DNA of 64,000 bases from Candidimonas sp. SYP-B2681 (GTDB lineage Bacteria; Pseudomonadota; Gammaproteobacteria; Burkholderiales; Burkholderiaceae_B): the NCBI RefSeq assembly GCF_003971065.1, contig NZ_RYDV01000008.1:1-64000 (forward strand), in the 5' to 3' direction. Within the stretch, counting starts at the first letter, position 1. The number at the start of each line of letters is the position of its first letter. Below, piece by piece: positions 36,220 through 46,403 of the stretch. The notes beneath the pieces were generated by a model. That model saw nothing but the letters and a program-made list of their open reading frames with translations, had not been told where the DNA came from and did not search any database. Made by a program: the position numbers and the translations under genes.

Positions 36220-37575
36220 ATGTCATCAAAACTGTCCATCGAAACGAAGTTTCAAACGCCGCTGGCCAGTTTTATAGACCTTATCGTGGATGCGGTGTTT
36301 GCGGTTGATGTTAACGCGAACGTGGTTTTTGCCAGTGCAGCGTGCGAGCGCATCTTCGGCTACACGCCGCAGGAAATGGTCGGCAGAAATATGTTCGACA
36401 TGATGCTTCCGGAAGATCGCGACAAGACGCGACATTCGGTGGTCGACATCATGGCCGGCCAGCTTCAACTGAACTTCGAGAACCGTTATATCCGCAAGGA
36501 TGGGCTAGTGGTCCACATCATGTGGTCAACGCAGTGGTCCCCGGCAGACCAATTGCGGATTGGGGTCGCGCGCGATGTCACCAACCGCAAACGCGCCGAA
36601 TCGATGCAGGCCGCGCTTTATTCCATTTCCGAAGCCGCGTACGCCGCCGAGGATCTACTCACGCTATTTCAACGCATTCATCAGATTGTCGGCACCTTGC
36701 TGCGAGTCGATAACTTTTCCGTCACGCTCTACGACGCCGAAACAGGGACACTGAATTCCCCCTATCATGTGGACGAGTATTTGCAGGCGCCGGAAGTCTC
36801 ACGGCCGGCGGCCGGGACGCTATGCGCGGAGATCATCCGTACCGGTCTGCCGCTTCTGCTGACCGCTGATGCGGTGCTGGCGCGGCTGGAAGAGACTCAA
36901 GTCTTGACGGGCCCTAATCCGCTCTGCTGGCTGGGCGTGCCGCTCAAATCGCATAAAGACACAATTGGTGTACTGACGGTCAAAAGCTATCCGGGTGGCA
37001 TTTCTTACACCGAAGAAGACCAGGAATTGCTGCAGTTCGTATCGACCCAGATTGCTACCGTCATCGAGCGTCTGCAATGGCAGGTTCGATTACGAAACAT
37101 GGCTCAGTATGACCAGCTGACAACGCTTCCCAACCGTGGATTCCTGTACGATCGCCTCAAGATGGCGTTGGCCAGCGCAAAACGAGATCAGGGCCGGTTA
37201 TCGGTGCTGTATATTGATCTGGATAAATTTAAACAGGTCAACGACAGGCTGGGCCATGGCGTTGGGGACTTGCTGCTGCAAGAGGTCGCCAAGCGCTTGA
37301 AGCAGTGTGTGCGCGACTCGGATACGGTCGCTCGAGTCGGCGGCGACGAGTTTGTGGTGCTGCTGCAGTCTATCGCCATGCCGCAGCACGCCACCATGGT
37401 GGCAGAGAAAATCCGCAGGATTGTCAGCGCTCCCTTGCTCTTGGATGGCCACAAGCTGAATATCGTGCCGAGCGTCGGAATCGCACTCTACCCCGAAGAT
37501 GGCAACACCGATGATCAACTTCTTCAACACGCCGACCGGGCCATGTATGTGAAGAAAAATACGGATCATGGCTAG
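36220..37575 (+). CDS. PAS-GAF-GGDEF diguanylate cyclase
   Basis: A 451-residue signalling protein. The PAS domain (about 15-135, 'ACERIFGYTPQEMVGRNMFD') is followed by a GAF domain (about 140-285) and a GGDEF domain (about 290-450). The active site is intact, GGDEF at 374-378, and an inhibitory I-site RxxD lies nine residues before (R365, D368). It should make cyclic di-GMP from two GTP, with product inhibition. There are no membrane segments, so the sensor reads a cytosolic cue. It lies 13 bases after the FAD gene on the same strand and no EAL domain is present. Confidence 0.92.
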   Translation: MSSKLSIETKFQTPLASFIDLIVDAVFAVDVNANVVFASAACERIFGYTPQEMVGRNMFDMMLPEDRDKTRHSVVDIMAGQLQLNFENRYIRKDGLVVHIMWSTQWSPADQLRIGVARDVTNRKRAESMQAALYSISEAAYAAEDLLTLFQRIHQIVGTLLRVDNFSVTLYDAETGTLNSPYHVDEYLQAPEVSRPAAGTLCAEIIRTGLPLLLTADAVLARLEETQVLTGPNPLCWLGVPLKSHKDTIGVLTVKSYPGGISYTEEDQELLQFVSTQIATVIERLQWQVRLRNMAQYDQLTTLPNRGFLYDRLKMALASAKRDQGRLSVLYIDLDKFKQVNDRLGHGVGDLLLQEVAKRLKQCVRDSDTVARVGGDEFVVLLQSIAMPQHATMVAEKIRRIVSAPLLLDGHKLNIVPSVGIALYPEDGNTDDQLLQHADRAMYVKKNTDHG

Positions 37576-37731
37576 TCCGAAACCTTTGCGGCGGCAAGCT
37601 GATGTGCCTGATACAAAAAGATAGACTCTCGCTCACCGCGTCAGGCCGATATAAAAGCAGCGCCTGCTAACTGAAATTCATTTGTCGAACCGGCACTTTC
37701 GAGTTATTCTTTGCCCCTGCTGTCTTTACAC

Positions 37732-37945
37732 AGAGTGGGAGAGTGCCGTAATTTCCGGCCACCGAAGGCGCAATTCGCCCAGAATCGCTCAGGTACCCTG
37801 TACCGCTCTTGTATTGTCTGGTTCTTGTAAACACGCAAGGCAGCACTCTGGAGAGACTCGCGCAGCCCCGAAAGGCAAGGCAGCGGGCGCCGAAGGTGAA
37901 TCCCCACTACATGGGCTAACTCTCAGGCAAAAGGACAGAAGGGCG
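37732..37945 (+). ncRNA. Tandem glycine riboswitch upstream of gcvT
   Basis: Two glycine aptamers lie in series. The first (about 37733-37808) has GGGAGAGTGCCG, CCACCGAAGGCGCAA and TCGCTCAGG. The second (about 37848-37945) has CTGGAGAGACTCGC, GCGCCGAAGGTGAAT and CTCTCAGGCAAAAGGACAG. These are the conserved pieces of the glycine riboswitch, which in tandem form switches on glycine cleavage genes when glycine is high. Behind it lies a near-perfect hairpin (37950-37970) followed by a T-rich tract, possibly the expression platform. gcvT starts 63 bases downstream. Confidence 0.93.
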
Positions 37946-38008
37946 ATGATGGCCAACCGATCGGTGGCCTACGTCGTTTCTTTTCTGTTAACTGCACCCG
38001 GAGTCCCC

Positions 38009-39103
38009 ATGTCGTCAGCCCTGAAACAAACCCCTTTGCACGCAGTACATATCGAATCCCGCGCCAAAATGGTCGATTTCGGGGGTTGGGACATGCCAGT
38101 TGCCTACGGGTCGCAACTTGAAGAACACCATGCGGTACGTCAGGACGCCGGCATGTTCGACGTGTCGCACATGCTCAATATCGACATCAGCGGCGCAGAC
38201 GCAGAAGCCTTTTTGAAACGCTTGCTGGCCAACGACGTAAGCAAGCTCTCAATTCCCGGCAAAGCCCTTTATTCTTGCATGCTGAACCCCGAAGGCGGGG
38301 TTATCGACGATCTCATCGTCTACTTCTTCAGCTCTGACAGTTGGCGTGCCGTGGTCAATGCCGGAACGGCTGAAAAAGACCTGGCCTGGATGCAGCAGGT
38401 CGCTGAATCCGAAAAATTCGATGTCACGCTTGACGCACGCCGCGACCTGGCCATGGTGGCCGTGCAGGGCCCTAATGCCCGCGCGAAACTTTGGGCCACC
38501 CGTCCGGCATGGGAGTCCGCCACCGGCGCGCTGTCGCCTTTCACTGGCGCGGTAGTCGCAGACGACGTGCTGGTGGCGCGTACCGGCTATACCGGCGAAG
38601 ATGGCTTCGAAATTGTGTTGCCTGTGGACCAGGTCGTCGCTCTGTGGCGCGATCTCGAGCAAAACGGTGTCAGGCCCTGTGGTCTTGGCGCGCGCGATAC
38701 CCTCCGGCTGGAAGCCGGTATGAACCTGTACGGTCAAGAAATGGACGAACAGGTCAACCCTCTGATTTCTGCCCTGGCCTGGACAGTTTCCCTGAAAGAC
38801 CCCGAACGCCGCTTTATCGGCCGCGATGCGCTTGAAGCGGCGGTGGTCGATCGTTGCCTGGTTGGTATCAAGCTGCTCGAGCGCGGCATGATGCGCGGCC
38901 ACATGAAGGTGCAAACGTCATTAGGCGAAGGCGAACTCACCAGCGGCTCGATGTCGCCCACCATGGGCACGTCGATAGGAATGGCGCGGGTTCCGGTGGG
39001 TGTGCAGCCAGGCGATGCCGTTCAGGTGGAAGTTCGCGGCAAGTGGTTACCCGCCGAGGTGGTAAAAATGCCATTTGTACGTAACGGCAAAATTGTTGCT
39101 TAA
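38009..39103 (+). CDS. gcvT: Glycine cleavage T-protein, aminomethyltransferase
   Basis: A 364-residue folate enzyme of the glycine cleavage system; it takes the aminomethyl group from GcvH and gives methylene-THF plus ammonia. Seen: '[11 protein letters not shown]', 'DVSHM', 'YTGEDGFEI', '[14 protein letters not shown]' and a C-terminal barrel. The ATG at 38009 follows a GGAG site and is where family members begin; an open frame continues upstream only because it crosses the riboswitch. It is the first gene of gcvT-gcvH-gcvP. Confidence 0.96.
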   Translation: MSSALKQTPLHAVHIESRAKMVDFGGWDMPVAYGSQLEEHHAVRQDAGMFDVSHMLNIDISGADAEAFLKRLLANDVSKLSIPGKALYSCMLNPEGGVIDDLIVYFFSSDSWRAVVNAGTAEKDLAWMQQVAESEKFDVTLDARRDLAMVAVQGPNARAKLWATRPAWESATGALSPFTGAVVADDVLVARTGYTGEDGFEIVLPVDQVVALWRDLEQNGVRPCGLGARDTLRLEAGMNLYGQEMDEQVNPLISALAWTVSLKDPERRFIGRDALEAAVVDRCLVGIKLLERGMMRGHMKVQTSLGEGELTSGSMSPTMGTSIGMARVPVGVQPGDAVQVEVRGKWLPAEVVKMPFVRNGKIVA

Positions 39104-39148
39104 TACAGCTTCCTACAACGAACATTTATTTTTTATACGGGATTAATC

Positions 39149-39529
39149 ATGAGTCTTCCAAACGACCGCAAATATACGTCGTCGCACGAGTGGGTAAAAG
39201 TCGAAGGCGACATTCTGGTAGTGGGCATTACCGACGCCGCTCAAGAGCAACTCGGCGATTTGGTGTTCGTGGGTGATGTCAATCCGGGCACCACTCTCGC
39301 CAAAGGCGAAACTGCCGGCGTGGTCGAATCTGTCAAGGCAGCCTCGGACATCTACGCACCCGTTAATGGCGAAATCGTCGCGTTCAACGAGGCCCTGGGC
39401 GACGAGCCCAACCTCATCAATGAATCGGCGTTCGACGCCTGGATCTTCAAAATCAAGCCCGAGAATATGTCTGACATCGAAGGCTTGCTGGATGCCGACG
39501 GCTACGCAGCCCTGGCTGACGCCAGCTGA
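39149..39529 (+). CDS. gcvH: Glycine cleavage H-protein
   Basis: A 126-residue lipoyl protein that shuttles the aminomethyl group from GcvP to GcvT. The lipoylated lysine is K63 in 'VVESVKAASDIYAP'. Seen also: 'YTSSHEWVKVEGD', 'LGDLVFVGDV' and the C-terminal 'PENMSDIEGLLDADGYAAL'. Length and motifs are standard. It lies 45 bases after gcvT and 45 before gcvP. Confidence 0.97.
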   Translation: MSLPNDRKYTSSHEWVKVEGDILVVGITDAAQEQLGDLVFVGDVNPGTTLAKGETAGVVESVKAASDIYAPVNGEIVAFNEALGDEPNLINESAFDAWIFKIKPENMSDIEGLLDADGYAALADAS

Positions 39530-39574
39530 TTTTTTTATTCAAATGCTGCCATTTTGTTCTGTTTAGGTTGATTT

Positions 39575-42478
39575 ATGTTGCGTGAACTAGACCCCCATTC
39601 CGATTTTATTCCCCGCCATATCGGTCCGTCTGCGGCCGATCAGGCCAAAATGCTGTCTGCAATCGGGGTCGACGATCTGCATTCCCTGATCCAGGAAGTG
39701 GTGCCGCCCAGCATCCTGAAGCGTGGCGCCCTGAACCTGCCTGCGTCGCGCAGCGAAGCCGATGCACTGGCCGAACTGAAGGAAATCGCGGGTCGTAATC
39801 AGGTGTTCCGCAACTATATCGGCCAGGGCTACTACGGCACCCAGGTGCCCAACGTCATCCTGCGCAATATTCTCGAGAATCCGGCTTGGTATACAGCATA
39901 TACGCCATACCAGCCGGAAATTTCGCAGGGCAGGCTGGAAGCTCTGCTGAACTATCAAACCATGGTCGCCGATCTGACCGGGCTTGATATCGCCAACGCC
40001 TCACTGCTGGACGAAGGCACTGCCGCGGCTGAAGCCATGGGCCTGGCCCGGCGTAGCGCTAAATCCAAAAGCAATGTCTTTTTCGCATCAGTACATTGTC
40101 ACCCTCAAACCATCGAGATCTTGCGCACACGGGCGATTGGCCTGGACATCGACGTGCTGGTCGGGGACGAAGCACAAGGCCTGCCCGAATGCTTCGGCGT
40201 CTTGCTGCAGTATCCCCATAGCCTCGGCGGCCTTGCCGACTATCGCGGCCTGACTGAAGCGGCCCATGCCCAGGGCGCAGTGGTGGCCGTGGCCACCGAC
40301 CTGCTGGCATTGGCCTTGTTGACCCCCCCAGGTGAATGGGGCGCCGATATCGCCATTGGTTCGGCGCAGCGCTTTGGCGTGCCGCTGGGCTTTGGCGGGC
40401 CACACGCCGGTTTCATGTCCTGCAAAGACGCCTTCAAGCGCAATATGCCAGGACGCCTCGTCGGTGTCTCGAAAGACAGCCAGGGCGCGCCGGCATTGCG
40501 CCTCGCACTGCAAACCCGCGAACAGCATATACGCCGCGAAAAAGCGACGTCCAATATTTGTACGGCTCAGGTCCTGCTGGCCGTTATGGCAGGTATGTAT
40601 GCCGTATGGCATGGCCCGGCCGGCTTGAAGCGTATCGCCGAACGCGTTGCCTACCTGACCGCCTTCCTGCGGAAATCCCTGACGGACTTGGGTATATCGG
40701 TGGTCAATCAGCAGTATTTCGATACGCTGTTGCTCGATACGGGCGCTCAAACGGCGGCCATTATCAAGTCTGCCCAAGACGCATCGATCAATCTACGCCA
40801 AGTAGGCAGCCATCAACTGGCGGTGTCGCTCGACGAAACGGTCACCGTGGCCGATCTTCACGCCTTGCTGCAGGTATTTGCCCAAGCCACCGGCAAGTCC
40901 TGGAATCCGGAAGATTCACATACCTTGCCTGCAAAGCACGGTATTTCTGCTGGATTGCTGCGCCAGTCAGCCATTCTGTCGCATCCCGTGTTTTCACAGA
41001 TTCGGTCGGAAACCGATATGTTGCGCTACCTGCGCACACTCGCCGACAAAGATTTGGCGCTTGACCGCAGCATGATTCCGCTGGGTTCCTGCACCATGAA
41101 GCTCAATGCCACGGCCGAAATGATTCCTATCACATGGCCCGAATTCAGCAATATGCACCCCTTTGCCCCTGCTTCGCAAGCCCAGGGTTACAAAGAACTC
41201 ATCGATCGACTGTCGGCAGCGCTGTGCGAAATTACCGGCTACGACTCCATTAGCCTGCAGCCGAATTCGGGCGCGCAGGGCGAATTTGCGGGTTTGCTGG
41301 CGATACGGGCGTATCACCAGGCCAATGGACAGCACCAACGGAATGTTTGCCTTATTCCTGCATCGGCCCATGGCACCAACCCCGCGTCGGCACAATTGGC
41401 CGGCATGGAGGTCGTGGTGGTCGCCTCCGACGACAACGGCAACGTCGATGTCAGCGACCTGAAAGCCAAGATTGCAAAAGTCGGCGACCGACTCGCCGCC
41501 TTGATGATTACTTATCCATCGACGCACGGTGTATTCGAGGTGGCAATCACCGAGATTTGCGCATTGATTCACGATGCAGGCGGTCAGGTATATCTGGATG
41601 GCGCCAACATGAACGCCATGGTTGGTTTGGCGCAGCCGGGTAAATTTGGGTCCGACGTCTCGCACCTTAATTTGCATAAAACGTTCTGCATTCCGCATGG
41701 CGGCGGCGGCCCCGGTGTTGGCCCGGTGGCGGTGCGGTCCCACCTGGCTCCCTATTTGCCAGGTATCTTGAATGAATCGGGCGAGCTTCCTGCCCATACT
41801 CCCGTTGGCCCCGTTTCTGCCGCACCTTACGGGTCGGCCAGTATCCTGCCTATTCCATATCTGTACATCACCCTGATGGGCGTTGAAGGCTTGCTGGCAG
41901 CCACCGAGGTGGCCATCTTGAATGCCAACTATATTGCGGCGCGTTTGCAAGGGCATTACCCCATTCTGTACGCTGGCCATCATGGTCGCGTGGCACATGA
42001 ATGCATACTCGACGTCCGGCCGATCAAAGACAGTTGCGGCATCTCTGCCGAAGATATCGCCAAACGCCTGATCGACTACGGTTTCCATGCCCCCACCATG
42101 AGCTTTCCGGTGGCCGGCACGCTAATGGTGGAGCCTACCGAATCCGAGGGGCTGGCCGAGCTTGATCGGTTCATCGACGCCATGATCGCGATCCGCGCGG
42201 AAATCGCCGCCATTGAAAGCGGCGCCAAAGACGCACAAGACAACGTGCTGAAGAATGCTCCGCATACCGCGCAAATGTTGCTGGTTACCGAGTGGCATCA
42301 CGATTACACCCGTGAAGAGGCCGCTTATCCGGTGGGTAGCCTGCGTTCCACTAAGTATTGGTCGCCCGTTGCCCGCGTGGACAACGCCTATGGCGATCGC
42401 AACCTTATTTGTTCTTGTCCTCCGCTTGAAGACTATGTAGACGAGTCCGACACGACAGCAGTTCAACCTGCAGCGTAA
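39575..42478 (+). CDS. gcvP: Glycine dehydrogenase (decarboxylating), P-protein
   Basis: A 967-residue PLP enzyme in one chain, both halves fused. It decarboxylates glycine and loads the remaining aminomethyl onto GcvH lipoate. The PLP lysine is K702 in '[16 protein letters not shown]', with '[13 protein letters not shown]' and '[13 protein letters not shown]' near the active site. The length is usual for the homodimeric type. It is the last gene of the operon; a strong terminator follows 18 bases past the stop. Confidence 0.97.
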   Translation: MLRELDPHSDFIPRHIGPSAADQAKMLSAIGVDDLHSLIQEVVPPSILKRGALNLPASRSEADALAELKEIAGRNQVFRNYIGQGYYGTQVPNVILRNILENPAWYTAYTPYQPEISQGRLEALLNYQTMVADLTGLDIANASLLDEGTAAAEAMGLARRSAKSKSNVFFASVHCHPQTIEILRTRAIGLDIDVLVGDEAQGLPECFGVLLQYPHSLGGLADYRGLTEAAHAQGAVVAVATDLLALALLTPPGEWGADIAIGSAQRFGVPLGFGGPHAGFMSCKDAFKRNMPGRLVGVSKDSQGAPALRLALQTREQHIRREKATSNICTAQVLLAVMAGMYAVWHGPAGLKRIAERVAYLTAFLRKSLTDLGISVVNQQYFDTLLLDTGAQTAAIIKSAQDASINLRQVGSHQLAVSLDETVTVADLHALLQVFAQATGKSWNPEDSHTLPAKHGISAGLLRQSAILSHPVFSQIRSETDMLRYLRTLADKDLALDRSMIPLGSCTMKLNATAEMIPITWPEFSNMHPFAPASQAQGYKELIDRLSAALCEITGYDSISLQPNSGAQGEFAGLLAIRAYHQANGQHQRNVCLIPASAHGTNPASAQLAGMEVVVVASDDNGNVDVSDLKAKIAKVGDRLAALMITYPSTHGVFEVAITEICALIHDAGGQVYLDGANMNAMVGLAQPGKFGSDVSHLNLHKTFCIPHGGGGPGVGPVAVRSHLAPYLPGILNESGELPAHTPVGPVSAAPYGSASILPIPYLYITLMGVEGLLAATEVAILNANYIAARLQGHYPILYAGHHGRVAHECILDVRPIKDSCGISAEDIAKRLIDYGFHAPTMSFPVAGTLMVEPTESEGLAELDRFIDAMIAIRAEIAAIESGAKDAQDNVLKNAPHTAQMLLVTEWHHDYTREEAAYPVGSLRSTKYWSPVARVDNAYGDRNLICSCPPLEDYVDESDTTAVQPAA

Positions 42479-42495
42479 GGTTCTTTTTCGGTAGC

Positions 42496-42527
42496 AAAAT
42501 CGCCCGCTCATGCGGGCGATTTTGTTT
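42496..42527 (+). terminator. Rho-independent terminator of gcvTHP
   Basis: The 12-bp arms AAAATCGCCCGC and GCGGGCGATTTT enclose the loop TCAT, and the T run continues (TTTTGTTT). It is flanked by A and T runs on both sides, so it can also stop transcripts from the right. Confidence 0.92.
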
Positions 42528-42550
42528 CTATTCCTAGCGTAAATCGGTGG

Positions 42551-42608
42551 TTGACACCTTTCATGACACACCATTAGAATGTTCTTCCAGAGAGAATGAT
42601 CGTTCTCT
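42551..42608 (+). promoter_or_regulatory. Promoter and palindromic operator of the lactonase-like gene
   Basis: A sigma-70-like promoter: TTGACA at 42551-42556 and TAGAAT at 42575-42580, 18 bases apart. A palindrome with arms AGAGAA and TTCTCT around TGATCG (42591-42608) covers the expected start of transcription, placing a repressor directly on the promoter. The IclR-type regulator encoded at 47406 is a candidate; that link is inference. Confidence 0.55.
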
Positions 42609-42725
42609 TATGAAGAGCTGTAAAAGTTCACAAACATTATATTGAGAGCAATAAGCATGGGACGTGAACCTTCCGTAGGCTGCTACGTTCATTTGTTCAA
42701 AAAGCTTACCTAGGAGTATGAGCCC

Positions 42726-43544
42726 GTGTCCGAACCCCATCATTCAAGTTTGCCAGAATACGAAGTCTATGCACTGCGCTACGCCCATATGCAGCGCACT
42801 CGCCGCGATAATTTTATAGGCGGGGATCCGCACGACGGGCCCATGTCCATGGATTTTTTCGTATGGCTGATCCGTTCAGAGTCGCGTGCAGTATTGGTCG
42901 ATACCGGGTTCAACGCCAGCACCGCTCAAAAGCGCCAGCGCGATATGCTGCGATGCCCCATCGACGCTGTGCGCTCCACGCTTGGCGTCTCGGCCGACGC
43001 CATCAGCGACGTCATTCTTACGCATTTGCATTATGACCACGCCGGCAACCTCGATAAACTGCCCAACGCGCGTTTTCACGTCCAGGACGCTGAAATGGAC
43101 TATGCGACCGGCCGCTGCATGTGCTTCGAGCCGATGCGCCACGCCTATTCAGTGGACGATGTGGTGACCTTGGTACGTAACGTGTACGACGACCGGGTTG
43201 TGTTCCACGATGGCGATCAGGAGATCGCTCCGGGAATCAGTGTGCTGAAGATAGGCGGGCATACCAAGGGCCTGCAGGCAGTGCGCGTGCATACCAAACG
43301 CGGATGGGTGGTGCTGGCTTCCGATGCCTCGCACTACTATGAAAACATGGACAGGCGCAGGCCGTTTCCCATTGTGTATAACGTTGCCGACATGCTGTCG
43401 GGCTACGCCCGCCTGTCGGCTGCCGCAGATAGCCCGGAACACATCGTTCCGGGCCATGATCCGCAGGTGCTTCAGCAGTATCCCGCGTATCCGGGCGACC
43501 CTGACACCGTGATACTGCATACGGTGCCAGTGCCCTCTGTTTAA
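42726..43544 (+). CDS. Metallo-beta-lactamase-fold lactonase-like hydrolase
   Basis: A 272-residue protein with the dinuclear zinc motif 'HLHYDHAGN' (H100, H102, D104, H105). Later ligands are in 'GGHTKGLQ' and 'ASDASHYYEN', and 'IVPGHDP' lies near the end. The arrangement matches the N-acyl-homoserine lactonase (AttM/AiiA) branch, so it may open lactone rings or cleave esters. The start is GTG 42726 with an AGGAG site 10 bases before; a nearby ATG (42718) is out of frame. Its stop overlaps the stop of the convergent Bug gene (shared TTAA). It may act on the compound that the surrounding uptake systems bring in. Confidence 0.8.
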   Translation: MSEPHHSSLPEYEVYALRYAHMQRTRRDNFIGGDPHDGPMSMDFFVWLIRSESRAVLVDTGFNASTAQKRQRDMLRCPIDAVRSTLGVSADAISDVILTHLHYDHAGNLDKLPNARFHVQDAEMDYATGRCMCFEPMRHAYSVDDVVTLVRNVYDDRVVFHDGDQEIAPGISVLKIGGHTKGLQAVRVHTKRGWVVLASDASHYYENMDRRRPFPIVYNVADMLSGYARLSAAADSPEHIVPGHDPQVLQQYPAYPGDPDTVILHTVPVPSV

Positions 43545-44509
43545 TCTACCGTGGCGCCCGAGGCTTTGACAGCCTTGGTCCACTGGGCGGATTCGTCGTT
43601 GACATACTGCTGGAAGTCTTTGGGGCCGCTATTGACGACTTCGCCGCCCATGCCTTCTATACGCTCGATAAACGGTTTCGCAGATGCCACTTTCTGAGCC
43701 GATGTGTAGATGATTTGCTGGACGGATTCAGGCAGCTTGGCGGGACCAAACACGCCAAACCACGTGGCGGCATTGAAATCAGCTAAACCCGCTTCGTTCA
43801 TGGTGGGAACGTCGGGAATGACATTGATACGTGTCGGATTCGCAACGGCGATCGCTTGCAGCTTGTTGGACTTTATATGGGGCAGCGCGGCCGACAACGT
43901 AATGAAGGCCGACTGTACCTGGCCTGCAATCAAATCGGTGATCAGCGGTGCATCACCCCGATAAGGAATGTGCAATAGGTTGGCTCCGGTGCGTTCCTGG
44001 AATAGCGCTTGGGTCAAGTGCTGGGGCGAACCGTTGCCGGGCGAACCAACCGAAATGCCTTCGCCGTTTTTCTTGGCATAAGCAATGTATTCCGGCAATG
44101 TTTTGATCTTGAGCGATGGCGTCGTGACCAGCACGATAGGAATTTTTGCGACCAAGGTGATCGGCGTGAAGTCGCCAATCGGGTCGTATTTTAGATTTTT
44201 GTACAGACTTGCGCTAATGGTATGCGCCGCAGTCGTCATGTAAAGGGTGTAGCCGTTTGGCTTGCTGCGCGCCAATTCCCAGGCCGCCAAAGTGGTGCCG
44301 GCACCGGGCTTGTTTACCACCACGACGGACTGGCCCAGGTCGCTGGACAGGTCGGTGGCTACCAGTCGGGCTATGACATCGGTGGCGCCGCCTGCGGCGT
44401 ATGGCACGACCATGTTGATGGGTTGTTCGGGATACGTGTTCGCCATAGAGACACTGCCAAAAGTGGCGCAACCCATGCCGACAACACCCAGTAGTTTTTT
44501 AAGGTTCAT
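43541..44509 (-). CDS. Bug-type tripartite tricarboxylate transporter binding protein
   Basis: A 322-residue periplasmic binding protein with signal peptide ('MNLKKLLGVVGMGCATFG', cut near 'SMA'). It opens with 'YPEQPINMVVPYAAGGATD' and 'VVVVNKPGAGTTLAAWELA', the signature of the Bordetella uptake gene family. Such proteins bind carboxylates and many are orphans without the two membrane subunits, as here. Start ATG 44509 follows AGGAAGACGAG. The frame is open further upstream but without signal peptide or ribosome site. It is divergent from the aldehyde dehydrogenase across a 334-base control region. Confidence 0.9.
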   Translation of the reverse strand: MNLKKLLGVVGMGCATFGSVSMANTYPEQPINMVVPYAAGGATDVIARLVATDLSSDLGQSVVVVNKPGAGTTLAAWELARSKPNGYTLYMTTAAHTISASLYKNLKYDPIGDFTPITLVAKIPIVLVTTPSLKIKTLPEYIAYAKKNGEGISVGSPGNGSPQHLTQALFQERTGANLLHIPYRGDAPLITDLIAGQVQSAFITLSAALPHIKSNKLQAIAVANPTRINVIPDVPTMNEAGLADFNAATWFGVFGPAKLPESVQQIIYTSAQKVASAKPFIERIEGMGGEVVNSGPKDFQQYVNDESAQWTKAVKASGATVD

Positions 44510-44843
44510 CTCGTCTTCCTTGGGACTCCACCGAGAGTGAATATCCCGAATTATAGTAATTACCAAATGTTCTGTACAATAGAACATATATTCTATTATA
44601 CATATTTTGAGTGTTTCGCAAGAACCTGTCAACGCGGAAGATGGCCGTAGATATTGGATTTCTCGCCTCCGCTTGGCACTGGGAGAATTCATAATGGATG
44701 GTTTCTCTTGACAATGATCCCGGCTGTGTCGATAATAAAACAGAACGACCGGTGCATCAGACAGAACAATCGCCCGGCACAGACAACTCACTGAATATCT
44801 GCCAACCGAACACGATCCTCGATTTTTACCGGAGTAATTCAAC
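44510..44843. promoter_or_regulatory. Divergent control region with overlapping palindromes
   Basis: The region separates the Bug gene (left) and the aldehyde dehydrogenase gene (right). It is AT-rich near 44540-44610 and holds ATGTTCT/AGAACAT (7-bp arms, 7-base spacer, 44567-44587) overlapping TAGAA/TTCTA (44580-44595). These lie some 58 bases before the Bug gene start, well placed for a repressor. The part 44620-44843 showed no further element apart from GGAG, the ribosome site of the dehydrogenase. Confidence 0.55.
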
Positions 44844-46346
44844 ATGTCGCTGCAGTCGACCTCTAGTCCAAAACCTTTTCTCATCAACGGTGAATGGGTA
44901 TCTAACGCAACCGATACATTCGATTCAGTCAATCCTGCAACGGGTGAGCTGAACTGTCCGGTTTCCATGGCGAACGCGCATCATGTCGATGCGGCAGTGG
45001 CATCGGCCAAGACGGCTGCCGCGTTGCCGTCGTGGAAGGGCATGCTGCCTCATGTACGGGCGCAGATACTGATGCACATGGCGGCGCTCATCGTTGAGCG
45101 CGGCGACGAGCTTGCTCGGCTGCAAATGATGGAAAACGGCAAAGTCTGGTCTGAATGCAAGGCGCAAGCCGGTAGCGCTGCAGCGACTTTCAGGTATTAC
45201 GCAGCAGTATGCGAAACCTTGGGCGCCGAAATCACACCTTCGCGTGGCAATTACTTGTCTATGACGTCTTACGAGCCGTATGGCGTCGTCGCAGCGATTA
45301 CGCCGTGGAACTCGCCGCTGACAATGGAGGCGCAAAAAATCGCTCCCGCGCTGGCAGCCGGCAATGCCGTTATCTTGAAGCCATCCGAGGTTACGCCATC
45401 AGCCGCGTTGTTGTTGGGCGAAATTGGGCTGCAAGCCGGCTTGCCACCGGGCATTTTGAACGTGTTGACCGGAAATGGAGCCATTACCGGTAAAGCGTTG
45501 GTTGAGCATCCGGGCGTGCGCATGGTCTCATTTACCGGCGGTACTGCCAGCGGTCGGGCAATCGGCATGAAAGCCGCCGAACGGATGATCCCGGTAGCGC
45601 TTGAATTGGGCGGAAAATCTCCTCACATCGTTTTCGAAGATGCGAATCTCGAGGCCGCTGTGAAAAGTATCATCGACGGCATTTTCGAGGGCAGCGGCCA
45701 GTCCTGCGTGGCAGGATCGCGCCTTTTCGTACAGCGTTCGGTGCACGACAAACTGCTTGATCTTCTGATTGCCCGCAGCAAAGCCATCAAGCTCGGGCAG
45801 CCGGATGTGGCCGGCTCGGAAATGGGCCCCGTATCAAGCTTTGCCCATCGTGCCCGTATCGAGCAGTTCATTGAATCGGCAATCGCCGAAGGCGGCAAGG
45901 TATTACTGGGCGGCAAGCGCCCCGAGGGTGCCGAGTTCGAGTGTGGCGCCTACTTTTTGCCAACCATCCTGGGTGGCCTCAGCAATCAGGCGACTGCCGT
46001 GCGCGAAGAGATCTTTGGTCCGGTGCTGTGCGTACTGCCCTTCGATGATGAGGCTGATCTTATTGCGCAGGCGAACGACAGCGTTTTCGGATTGGCTTCC
46101 GGTATCTGGACTGCCAATTACCAGCGCGCCTGGCGAGTCGCCCGGGCGCTGGAAACTGGCCTGGTATGGATCAATACCTATAAGCAGCTGTCGATTTCCA
46201 CGCCCTTCGGTGGCTTCAAGGATAGCGGCATCGGCCGCGAGAAGGGCGTTACAGGTTTACGCCTTTATCAACAGAGCAAAGGCATTTACTGGAGCATGGA
46301 CCCCGATAATTTCCCGCATGCAGAGACGCCCTTCGGCTCGGCCTAA
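44844..46346 (+). CDS. NAD(P)-dependent aldehyde dehydrogenase
   Basis: A 500-residue enzyme of the ALDH superfamily that oxidises an aldehyde to an acid. The cofactor and active site are complete: 'ITPWNSPL', 'ALAAGNAVILKPSE', 'FTGGTASGR', 'ALELGGKSPHIVFEDA' with the general base glutamate, and catalytic Cys288 in 'GQSCVAGSR'. 'EEIFGPVL' follows. A GGAG ribosome site precedes ATG 44844. The substrate is unknown; it is not of the CoA-acylating type by its motif. First of three genes with the 3-hydroxyisobutyrate-type dehydrogenase and IclR. Confidence 0.92.
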   Translation: MSLQSTSSPKPFLINGEWVSNATDTFDSVNPATGELNCPVSMANAHHVDAAVASAKTAAALPSWKGMLPHVRAQILMHMAALIVERGDELARLQMMENGKVWSECKAQAGSAAATFRYYAAVCETLGAEITPSRGNYLSMTSYEPYGVVAAITPWNSPLTMEAQKIAPALAAGNAVILKPSEVTPSAALLLGEIGLQAGLPPGILNVLTGNGAITGKALVEHPGVRMVSFTGGTASGRAIGMKAAERMIPVALELGGKSPHIVFEDANLEAAVKSIIDGIFEGSGQSCVAGSRLFVQRSVHDKLLDLLIARSKAIKLGQPDVAGSEMGPVSSFAHRARIEQFIESAIAEGGKVLLGGKRPEGAEFECGAYFLPTILGGLSNQATAVREEIFGPVLCVLPFDDEADLIAQANDSVFGLASGIWTANYQRAWRVARALETGLVWINTYKQLSISTPFGGFKDSGIGREKGVTGLRLYQQSKGIYWSMDPDNFPHAETPFGSA

Positions 46347-46403
46347 GCGCTTGGCAGTAAAAAACACATAAACAATAATCGACTATCTAAGGACAGAATT
46401 CAG

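Noticed and set aside
37682-38008. Upstream extension of the gcvT frame by about 109 codons
   Set aside because: The stretch is the tandem glycine riboswitch; family length and the GGAG site place the start at 38009.
40994-42088. Open frame of 364 codons on the minus strand over gcvP
   Set aside because: Antisense shadow within a conserved enzyme; composition not protein-like.
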